A DNA stretch of 64,000 nucleotides from an uncultured Prochlorococcus sp. (GTDB taxonomy: Bacteria > Cyanobacteriota > Cyanobacteriia > PCC-6307 > Cyanobiaceae): the NCBI GenBank assembly GCA_902625845.1, contig CACOCT010000002.1, forward strand, positions 62,001 through 126,000. The letters run 5' to 3'. Below are positions 26,217 to 32,488 of this stretch, piece by piece; within the stretch, counting starts at the first letter, position 1; each line of letters starts with the position of its first letter. A program made the translations under genes and the position numbers. The notes beneath the pieces are model-generated. The model had not been told where the DNA came from. It made no database searches and saw nothing but the letters and a program-made list of their open reading frames with translations.

Positions 26217-26515
26217 TTATTTTCTCTTACCATTCCATTTCCACCCATTCAAATTTTTCAACAAATTTATTTCTTCTTTAGAAAGTAAATTTTTATTATA
26301 TTTTGTTCTCTGAATGCCAACCCATTGACCTAAAGCAGATGACTTAGTAGGAGGGCATGCATGTCCATTTTCTAAAAAGTAATTTTTTAATTCTTAAATC
26401 TTTTTTGCCATTTAGATTTACCATCCTATTTTCAACCTTCAAATTTTTCAAAATGCTTTCCTCTGACCCCGACATAAGGATCTAATGAAGCATAAAATTC
26501 ATCAAGGGTTGCCAA
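26217..26515 (-). pseudogene. Remnant of helicase-associated-domain repeats
   Basis: The minus-strand text contains LATLDEFYASLDPYVG, then W-to-stop changes in a G.KWDGKS-like block, then after a frameshift YFLENGHACPP...LGQWVGIQR...LNGWKW. The pattern (GHA.PP, LG.WV..QR, L.GW.W) is that of the helicase-associated domain (PF03457). Stops and frame changes make it a broken gene. Confidence 0.65.
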
Positions 26516-26630
26516 GATTATTCTTTGATCAAATTAATATAATCATAAAGCTCTTTTACTCAGGTATTAATACCCTATGAATTTCAAATTAAAAGGAGGA
26601 TAATATAAGAGTAGAGATCTAGGAGGTCTT

Positions 26631-26789
26631 ATGAAACTCAAAACTCCGTTCACTGCCCTTAGAAATGCAACTTCAGATATGTGGAGAATGCATGATTTTA
26701 ATTACAAATTACCTAAAGAAGCAAAGCAAGATTATTGGGATAAAGAATGTATAGATCATCCAAGTAGTTCTCACTGCAAAGTTTATTGA
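26631..26789 (+). CDS. 'MKL..PF' island family small protein, intact reference copy
   Basis: A 52-aa protein: MKLKTPFTALRNATSDMWRM, then FNYKLPKEAKQDYWDKEC and IDHPSSSHCKVY. A strong AGGAGG ribosome site lies five nt before ATG, in a leader (GAGGATAATATAAGAGTAGA) shared in part with the copy at 28349. Two conserved cysteines near the C-terminus could bind metal or form a disulfide. No membrane segment. At least seven more loci in the window are related. Confidence 0.75.
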   Translation: MKLKTPFTALRNATSDMWRMHDFNYKLPKEAKQDYWDKECIDHPSSSHCKVY

Positions 26790-26893
26790 TTTAACCTTTT
26801 ATTTTTACTCTCATAAAATGGGAAAAAAGAACCAATAAATAAAACAAAGATTCCAATTAGATATAGAAAGGGTTCTATAAATGATGGAATCAC
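26783..26893 (-). CDS. Possible tiny membrane protein
   Basis: A 36-aa frame from GTG: VIPSFIEPFLYLIGIFVLFI then GSFFPFYESKNKRLNQ. One hydrophobic helix. No ATG start and a 7-nt antisense overlap with the end of the gene at 26631. Compared with the two tiny membrane ORFs at 16339 and 23194 it shares only general layout. Confidence 0.3.
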   Translation of the reverse strand: MIPSFIEPFLYLIGIFVLFIGSFFPFYESKNKRLNQ

Positions 26894-26929
26894 ATCTCTA
26901 TATTTCAAAAGGATATCTACAAAGAGATC

Positions 26930-27283
26930 TTAGGAACTTGCACCCCATAATAGAAATCCTAGAAAATATCCAAATACAGTTGATATATCAGAATTGAGAT
27001 TGTAATTACTCAATAAAAAATGAAATTTAAATGCTCCTTTCCTCTGACAATATTGTTGAGATAAGAGTGCTATGAATAAGCCAACATTCCATAGTTGACC
27101 ATATCCACTTTGCCTACCTAAATCACCTATTAAATGAAATACTCCAAAGATAAAAGTTAACCAAGGTAGATAAGGTAAAAGACTTTTATAAAAGTTGATT
27201 TTCAAAATTATTAGCTTTCTACTAATTTTAAAGATCCTGTCAATATCAAAATTTGTAATAACAGATACCATCTTTATAAACAA
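26930..27283 (-). CDS. Hypothetical membrane protein
   Basis: A 117-aa protein with at least two membrane segments (LPWLTFIFGVFHLIGDLG; GQLWNVGLFIALLSQQ) and a hydrophobic C-terminus (STVFGYFLGFLLWGASS). No family recognised. The first in-frame methionine may not be the true start; MVSVITN (residue 5) is also possible. Confidence 0.5.
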   Translation of the reverse strand: MFIKMVSVITNFDIDRIFKISRKLIILKINFYKSLLPYLPWLTFIFGVFHLIGDLGRQSGYGQLWNVGLFIALLSQQYCQRKGAFKFHFLLSNYNLNSDISTVFGYFLGFLLWGASS

Positions 27284-27503
27284 TAGTAGTTATTACTTGA
27301 GTATGCAGAACCCGTTCCAATTCTGTTAGGTCTCGTGGTCTTCCCTACTCTTTCATCTATTAATCTCCTATTAAAAAAAGACACCATTTTTCGGAGCATA
27401 GATGAAGAACAAAAGACCTAATATTACTGCCTTGATATCTCATATTTAATTCAATGATTTGAATATAATTTTTGCTTTGTGTTCTACAAATATTAAAGAC
27501 ATT

Positions 27504-27531
27504 AAAAAAGACTCCTTTCGGAGTCTTTTTT
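27504..27531. terminator. Bidirectional terminator
   Basis: AAAAAAGACTCC-TTTC-GGAGTCTTTTTT hairpin with A- and T-runs. No annotated gene ends right at it; it may belong to an unseen transcript in the 27284-27503 stretch, which otherwise shows nothing. Confidence 0.85.
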
Positions 27532-27976
27532 ATTAGTGACGACAGAAGGAGATCTATTTGATAATCAGATTAAGAATGTTTTTAAAAATTTGTTTTTTTA
27601 GTAAAAGTGATAAATCACTTCTTCAGATTTTACTAAAGACTTTATTTTTAAAGTAATTCAAAATTAATCTCGGAAGTTTAATTTCTGATTACTTAACTTT
27701 CTTTCCTGAAAGGTTAGAGAAGTTAATTTACCTTGGTATTGCAGACCATGGATTAGTGAAGATCTAGTTGGTCAACCTTGGTCGAGTTGATCACCAGAAC
27801 TGTCGTGTTATTAAGTTAGTCGTTTTAAAAAGTTTTGCATTGTTCCTTTACATTACGTAAGAATTAAGAAATTTATTTACTTGTCTACCTATTTTCATTG
27901 CCCTTTCAATCATAAAAAGATTAATTAGTTATTAATAATGCAATTATTTGATACTTTAACGATTAGATTATTTACA
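27532..27976. other. Gap without recognised gene
   Basis: 445 bp. It contains TTGGTCAACC-TTGGTCGAG at 27768-27786 and a TTTAATTTCTGATTA motif at about 27680 that also occurs at 19408 and within the Yfr1-like RNA. No open frame of note. Confidence 0.4.
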
Positions 27977-28046
27977 TCAGAAAACTCCTCACACACTAAT
28001 TTCTGATTATTAAACGCCCCGATTCATAAGAATTAGGGTGTTTTTT
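27977..28046 (+). ncRNA. Yfr1-like small RNA
   Basis: Contains ACTCCTCACAC, 11 of 12 bases of the CACUCCUCACAC motif of cyanobacterial Yfr1. Here the motif sits in a loop closed by TCAGAAA/TTTCTGA (27977-27983 with 27999-28005). A terminator hairpin ACGCCC...GGGTGT with TTTTTT follows. Length about 70 nt. Yfr1 is usually described near guaB-trxA with the motif unpaired, so this may be a second or variant copy. Known Yfr1 targets include outer-membrane protein mRNAs. Confidence 0.65.
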
Positions 28047-28060
28047 AATAACTTTCGAGG

Positions 28061-28080
28061 AATTGGCACATATGATAGTT
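28061..28080. promoter_or_regulatory. Operator upstream of Yfr2-like copy c
   Basis: AATTGGCACATATGATAGTT, related to 20937-20956 and to the perfect palindromes. Its edge is 59 bp from the RNA start at 28139. It lies 14 bp after the Yfr1-like terminator. Confidence 0.7.
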
Positions 28081-28138
28081 AAGTTACATACCTCTAACAT
28101 ATGCCACGCATCGAGAATAAATGGCATAAGCTAATCAT

Positions 28139-28233
28139 GTGTGTAGGAGAGGTTTTACTGAAAGAGTGGAAACAAGGATACACTTGACTCAGTAATTCCA
28201 GAAAAAGACCTCTAGAAATAGGGGTCTTTTTTT
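28139..28233 (+). ncRNA. Yfr2-family-like small RNA (copy c)
   Basis: Starts GTGTGTAGGAGAGG, has GTGGAAACAAGGATACAC in the middle and a terminator AAAGACCTC...GGGGTCTTTTTTT at 28204-28233. About 95 nt. Highly similar to copy b over the first 45 nt. Confidence 0.85.
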
Positions 28234-28348
28234 ATGAAAGCATTATTATGAAATGTTCAAAGCGATACTTTATGATTCCTAAAATCCAACTATAAATTTG
28301 ATAGTAATAGGAGGATAATAAGGGAGTAGAACAACAATAAGAAGTCTT

Positions 28349-28513
28349 ATGACACTCGCTAATACGTTCACAATCCTTCCCAGATTCCTGAATGCTTTCA
28401 ACTATGTAGATACTTAAGTTTAAACGCCTAAGAAAGAAATCAAGCAAACCTATAGGGGAAAGGAATGCTTAGAACATCCAACCAATAATCACTGTTTAAT
28501 CTATTGCGATTGA
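28349..28513 (+). pseudogene. 'MKL..PF' family copy with two in-frame stops
   Basis: Frame MTLANTFTILPRFLNAFNY..., stops at codons 23 and 25, then YRGKECLEHPTNNHCLIYCD in the same frame. The C-terminal block is well conserved with the copy at 24974. Leader GAGGATAATAAGGGAGTAGA is shared with 26631. Confidence 0.8.
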
Positions 28514-28544
28514 GGGTAAAAACTTTAATTAATAGATATTAATT

Positions 28545-28574
28545 AAATGACCAAATAAATAACAAAATGACCAA
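28545..28574. repeat. Direct repeat AAATGACCAA
   Basis: Copies at 28545-28554 and 28565-28574, each followed by ATAAAT-like sequence, and TGACCAA on the other strand at 28594-28600. Related ATGACATAAAT (25571) and TGACGAATAAATT (25611) lie just inside the left end of the same interval. Confidence 0.55.
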
Positions 28575-28641
28575 TAAATTGATCAATGCCAGATTGGTCA
28601 AGATGTCTTATTATGCCTTTAATTATCCTTTCTCTGAACGG

Positions 28642-28851
28642 CTAAATAGACAAATTAAAACGTGACAACTGCCTGTAGGACAGAAAAAATGCCCATACGT
28701 ATAGGCATTTAATAAACATCTTCAGTTTAACTGTTACATAAAAAACTCCCCGGGAAGTTACTTTGACTCCTGTATCCTTCGTACTCCTATCATATAGAGA
28801 AATATAGTGCTGAGAACCACAAAGCATTATTACTTGAGCAAAAACCATCAA
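28642..28851 (-). CDS. Island repeat small protein, fused to sequence over a tRNA remnant
   Basis: A 69-codon ORF. Residues 1-33 (MMVFAQVIMLCGSQHYISLY-DRSTKDTGVKV) match the small protein at 23857. The remaining residues run through the tRNA remnant and the terminator hairpin, so that part is probably chance readthrough after an insertion cut the gene. It starts 41 bp from the stop of the gene at 28892 on the same strand. Confidence 0.4.
   Translation of the reverse strand: MMVFAQVIMLCGSQHYISLYDRSTKDTGVKVTSRGVFYVTVKLKMFIKCLYVWAFFLSYRQLSRFNLSI
28684..28710 (-). terminator. Terminator next to displaced tRNA 3' end
   Basis: Leftward hairpin AAATGCCTATACGTATGGGCATTTTTT. It lies about 35 bp beyond the remnant at 28745. 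Confidence 0.85.
28745..28754 (-). other. Displaced tRNA-Asn 3' end (attachment-site remnant 3)
   Basis: ACTCCCCGGG only, the shortest remnant. Same orientation and terminator order as the others. It lies inside the 3' part of the small minus-strand ORF 28642-28851, whose similarity to the copy at 23857 ends before it. Confidence 0.65.
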
Positions 28852-28891
28852 CCCTAGTAATAATATTCATTTTGCACCTCTTAGAAACGTT

Positions 28892-29317
28892 TCAAGGATT
28901 AAAGTCTCTACATTTTGATCTTTCGTTTACATAATCTTTTATAGCATTATCCCATTCTGATAAATCTGCTTCTTTTCCAGAAATATATAATTCCATTTGT
29001 TTCGAATAGTTTGCTGATTCAATCCGACTATTGAATGAAGCATTGCAAAAAATTATACTTCCAAATTTTGAATAGTCCGCATAATCCCTATTCGCAGCAA
29101 ATTCAGCATTTACCCTTTTCTTATCTAATGCTTTATACTCTAAATCCTCAATACTAGGTTTTGGACGGAGTAAGAATGCTTTATATTCCAAACCCTCAAT
29201 ACTAGGTTTTGAAGGTAGTAAGGATGGATTTTTTTGTGAATTTAGATAAGCAATCAGGCAAACACAAATAAGAACAGCAGCAAATACTCTAATTAACCAA
29301 GTGTTAGTTTTATCCAT
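28892..29317 (-). CDS. Membrane-anchored hypothetical protein with internal repeat
   Basis: A 141-aa protein. An N-terminal helix (LIRVFAAVLICVCLIAYL, about residues 8-25) could be a signal anchor. KPSIEGLEYKA near 37 and KPSIEDLEYKA near 53 form a direct protein repeat that is also seen in the DNA. The rest is polar with two cysteines (IIFCNAS, ERSKCRDF). Function unknown. Confidence 0.55.
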   Translation of the reverse strand: MDKTNTWLIRVFAAVLICVCLIAYLNSQKNPSLLPSKPSIEGLEYKAFLLRPKPSIEDLEYKALDKKRVNAEFAANRDYADYSKFGSIIFCNASFNSRIESANYSKQMELYISGKEADLSEWDNAIKDYVNERSKCRDFNP

Positions 29318-29529
29318 TATTCTCTTACTTATTCAATCCAACCATCAAAGGAAAATTTTTTTTAATATTACTCGAAATATTTAATTCTGGTTGTTTTATA
29401 TGTGTATTTTCAGGGTTTAGATTAAGGCAACATCCATAGCGAACATTTTTAAAAATTTTTAAAAAGAATGTTTTTAATTTTTAAACTTATTTGTTTGCTT
29501 TTTAGTTTGGAAATGAGTTTGATAATAAA

Positions 29530-29934
29530 ATGAATTTATTTGAAAGCATGAATAAATTTTTTCATTTCAATGAACTTGTTGAATTAGGAAATATATTCAA
29601 GGACTGTGAAGCATATTTACTTGCGGTAGAGCATTTTGATAAGGCATTAGAATTTAGTTACTTGCCCATTAACAAACATCGCCTTCTAGAGGCATATGAT
29701 TGCAGAGGTAACGCAAAAATATTCTTAAGTAACTATAGAGGAGCAATTATTGATTACACCAGTGCAATTAAAATAGACTCTACAGATAGTTATTTATTCT
29801 TTTGGAGAGGTTTTGCATATGAAGCACTTCAAAAATACCAAGAGGCAATTGAGGATTTTAAAATATCATTAAAAATTGATCCTGAGTTTTGGTTGGCAAA
29901 AATAATGCTTGATTATATTAAGAAAAAAATTTAA
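29530..29934 (+). CDS. TPR-repeat protein
   Basis: A 134-aa protein with three TPR-like units: FKDCEAYLLAVEHFDKALEF near 24, YDCRGNAKIFLSNYRGAIID near 56, and FFWRGFAYEALQKYQEAIED near 92. No signal peptide. TPR proteins serve as protein-binding scaffolds; no partner can be named. It is followed by two small genes on the same strand. Confidence 0.7.
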   Translation: MNLFESMNKFFHFNELVELGNIFKDCEAYLLAVEHFDKALEFSYLPINKHRLLEAYDCRGNAKIFLSNYRGAIIDYTSAIKIDSTDSYLFFWRGFAYEALQKYQEAIEDFKISLKIDPEFWLAKIMLDYIKKKI

Positions 29935-29974
29935 ATTAACTTCATGATTTTAAAAAATTAGGAAAGGTAATAAA

Positions 29975-30121
29975 ATGGGGTTTACAAAATTTATATTTTT
30001 AGCCTTTATCTTTCTTGTTTTTATCCTACCTATATTCAGTGGCCTACTCAACGAATTTCTTAAAGAAGATAAGGAGCAATCATCTCTACAAGAACGAACA
30101 AATTTAGTCCATAGATCCTAG
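29975..30121 (+). CDS. Small single-helix membrane protein
   Basis: A 48-aa protein: MGFTKFIFLAFIFLVFILPI forms a helix, then a charged tail (LKEDKEQSSLQERTNLVHRS). Good ribosome site (AGGAAAGG) upstream of ATG. No family recognised. Confidence 0.5.
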   Translation: MGFTKFIFLAFIFLVFILPIFSGLLNEFLKEDKEQSSLQERTNLVHRS

Positions 30122-30198
30122 ATCAAAGGATTTATAATTGAAATGATTCTCAAAAATTGCAACCTGATCTAAAATTAAAATAATTAATTATTATCGAT

Positions 30199-30567
30199 TT
30201 GATTGTTTTACCTTTTAAGAAATTATTAGTTTCTTTACCTTTAACTTTTTTTATAAATAACGCAGTTTTTGCTTCAGAATATAAATGTGATTTGACAACT
30301 TTTGATGGTAGAGATTCTGAATTAAAAATTATTCCAAAAAATTATAAATATAAAGTAATTAGTGGTGATGTCAATTTAGGAGAATTTAGAGTTATAGATA
30401 ACACTATTAATTTTTTACATATTTTTAATTCTTTGGAAGAAGAAAAGTTATCTATGCATATTGGCATAAATAAACAAACAAACAAATTAATGTTTAATTT
30501 AATGGATTTCAAATTCACAGACAGACCAGCAAATCAAGTTAAGGGTTTTTGTCAAAAATCATACTAA
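30199..30567 (+). CDS. Secreted hypothetical protein
   Basis: A 122-aa protein with a signal peptide (FKKLLVSLPLTFFINNAVFA) starting at TTG; there is no in-frame ATG upstream of the signal. Two cysteines (YKCDL near residue 31, GFCQKS at the end) could form a disulfide. No family recognised. It converges on cobA. Confidence 0.55.
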   Translation: MIVLPFKKLLVSLPLTFFINNAVFASEYKCDLTTFDGRDSELKIIPKNYKYKVISGDVNLGEFRVIDNTINFLHIFNSLEEEKLSMHIGINKQTNKLMFNLMDFKFTDRPANQVKGFCQKSY

Positions 30568-30625
30568 ATAAAAGTATTGTTTTATATTATGTATTGATAA
30601 TTTTTATCATCAACATAAATAAATT

Positions 30626-31432
30626 TTATTTAGTGACAAGTTCATGAATTTTTATATCTTCAAATTTAAAATTACTTGGTTTTGGAGCACATTTTAAAAC
30701 TTGATGATTAACAACCTTACCAATTACTACTATTGATGGAGACTTTATTCTATCTCTTGCAATTTCTTGAGGTAAACTTTCTAGGGTTGTTTTATAACAT
30801 TTTTGTTGAGATAAAGTGCCTTGATAAATAATCGCTACTGGTGTTTCTTTTTGAAGTCCTCCCAATATTAATTCCTCTGAAATAGATCTTAAGTTCTTTA
30901 TTCCCATATAAATCACAATTCCATCTGAAGTTTTTGCTAAGTTTCTCCACTTCGTTCTGTTTTTCTCATCAGCAGCATTTTCGTGACCTGTTATGAACGT
31001 TATTGATGAACCAACTTTTCTATGAGAAATAGGAATCCCAAAATATGCAGGAGCTGCTATTCCTGATGTAACTCCAGGGACAACCTCTATATTTATATTA
31101 TTTAAGTTTAAATATTCAGCCTCTTCTCCACCTCTGCCAAACATAAATGGATCGCCTCCTTTAAGCCTAACTATGCATTTATAGTCTCTTGAAAGTTCAA
31201 CCAAAAGTTTATTTATTTGTTTTTGAGAGAGGATTTTTTGAGATCTTCTTTTTCCCACAAAAAAATGTCTGCATTTAATTGTGGTCAAAGATAATAATTC
31301 TTTAGGAATTAGAGAATCATAAACAATTGCATCACAATTACAAATTAATTTATAAGCTTTCAATGTTAGTAATTCAGGATCACCAGGGCCTGCACCAACT
31401 AAATAGACTTTAGAATCATGTAATTTATTCAT
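30626..31432 (-). CDS. cobA: Uroporphyrinogen-III C-methyltransferase
   Basis: A 268-aa SUMT. It has YLVGAGPGDPELLTLKA at the N-terminus, the SAM loop VRLKGGDPFMFGRGGEE near residue 83, PGVTSGIAAPAYFGIPISHR near 119, and IYMGIKNL near 172. It makes precorrin-2, the siroheme precursor needed by nirA. Its start overlaps the last base of the chelatase gene stop region (31432), so the two are co-transcribed. Confidence 0.93.
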   Translation of the reverse strand: MNKLHDSKVYLVGAGPGDPELLTLKAYKLICNCDAIVYDSLIPKELLSLTTIKCRHFFVGKRRSQKILSQKQINKLLVELSRDYKCIVRLKGGDPFMFGRGGEEAEYLNLNNINIEVVPGVTSGIAAPAYFGIPISHRKVGSSITFITGHENAADEKNRTKWRNLAKTSDGIVIYMGIKNLRSISEELILGGLQKETPVAIIYQGTLSQQKCYKTTLESLPQEIARDRIKSPSIVVIGKVVNHQVLKCAPKPSNFKFEDIKIHELVTK

Positions 31433-32100
31433 TAGAGATTTGCTAATTCGTTTATTAGAGTTTTATTAAATTGATCAAATTCAATTAGAGAAGTTTTTGA
31501 ATCTGATCGTAAAATTTTTCTTGTATTAGGGTTAGGTAATAAACAATATGGAATTGGATTAAATTGATTTATTAAAGTAATATCCTCATATTTATCCCAT
31601 GATAATAAAGGTGTTTTTAATTTTTTTTGAAGATTATTTAAATAATCAAAACCTATAGAATCAGTTAGAGGATGATGCAAAATCAAAGAAGGTTTAATAT
31701 TAATTTCACTGTCAAGAATATTTTGAACAGCCCTAATTATGGGTTGCCATGATCCTATATATGGAAATAGTTTGACTTTTATACCTTGATCCCTAAGGCG
31801 CTTACAAATCCCAGGAATATCGTATCTTATATGTTTGCCAGGCAAAAGGAATAAAGGTACCAAATAAACAGACTTAGAATTCGTTTTTTGAGAATTATTA
31901 TTTGTTAAAATTTCTAACTCAATCTTTGAATTCCTTAGTTTCTTCAATTCTTTTAATAGTTTTATAATTTTAGGATTCACAGTGCCATTCTTGGACCCAT
32001 GAATAATTAATCTTAAATCTATACTTTTTGATACATAATTGCATTTTGGTATAAATTGAGACCTAAATAAATTACCTTTTATTTTATTAATCTTTAACAA
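31432..32100 (-). CDS. Sirohydrochlorin chelatase-like protein (CbiX/SirB)
   Basis: The recognisable protein begins DLRLIIHGSKNGTVNP and contains VYLVPLFLLPGKHIRYDIP (about residue 168 of the long frame), matching CbiX/SirB chelatases that insert Fe into sirohydrochlorin. The frame is open back to 32304, but the first 68 residues look like a shadow of the plus-strand gene 32122-32307. TTG at 32100 is the proposed start (222 aa); there is no internal ATG. Works with cobA to supply siroheme. Confidence 0.75.
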   Translation of the reverse strand: MLKINKIKGNLFRSQFIPKCNYVSKSIDLRLIIHGSKNGTVNPKIIKLLKELKKLRNSKIELEILTNNNSQKTNSKSVYLVPLFLLPGKHIRYDIPGICKRLRDQGIKVKLFPYIGSWQPIIRAVQNILDSEINIKPSLILHHPLTDSIGFDYLNNLQKKLKTPLLSWDKYEDITLINQFNPIPYCLLPNPNTRKILRSDSKTSLIEFDQFNKTLINELANL

Positions 32101-32121
32101 ATTAACTATTTTAAGGAAGGT

Positions 32122-32307
32122 ATGAACAGATCCAGAAAAAACTTTTCTAAAAGAAAAACTACAAGACCAAATTATTATTTTAGGAGTAAAATTAATACAT
32201 CTAATAATATACTTGAGAGAGATATTAGAGCAATGATTAAAGTAATAAAAATGCTTAAAGATGGTATAATAACTAGCTTGGGAGAGATAGGTCGTCAATA
32301 TCATTAA
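32122..32307 (+). CDS. Small basic hypothetical protein
   Basis: A 61-aa protein: MNRSRKNFSKRKTTRPNYYF then ILERDIRAMIKVIKMLKDGI and TSLGEIGRQYH. A good ribosome site (AAGGAAGG) precedes ATG by one nt. The lysine/arginine-rich start and amphipathic helix look protein-like, more so than the opposite-strand frame. It lies just upstream of the NtcA box and nirA. Function unknown. Confidence 0.55.
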   Translation: MNRSRKNFSKRKTTRPNYYFRSKINTSNNILERDIRAMIKVIKMLKDGIITSLGEIGRQYH

Positions 32308-32349
32308 AGTAATTACTAAAATTTTTAATTTAAATATACAAAATATTAT

Positions 32350-32363
32350 GTATCAAGTAATAC
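32350..32363. promoter_or_regulatory. NtcA-binding site
   Basis: GTATCAAGTAATAC, a perfect GTA-N8-TAC. It sits 126 bp upstream of nirA. NtcA activates nitrogen-assimilation genes under ammonium shortage. A TAGTAT box about 32-37 bp downstream could be the matching -10. Confidence 0.75.
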
Positions 32364-32488
32364 TAAATTAAATATCTAAAATATATTTGATATTTAGTAT
32401 TTATAGATACAAATTGTATTCATCATTTAAGTATTAATAGATATCGATAATCTTTAAAAATTAATCAAATTAATTCTTTATTTAGACC

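Noticed and set aside
27768-27786. TTGGTCAACC-TTGGTCGAG as arm repeats of the 25.5-28.7 kb interval
   Set aside because: Spacing is 10 bp, the position is internal, and no tRNA core is near it.
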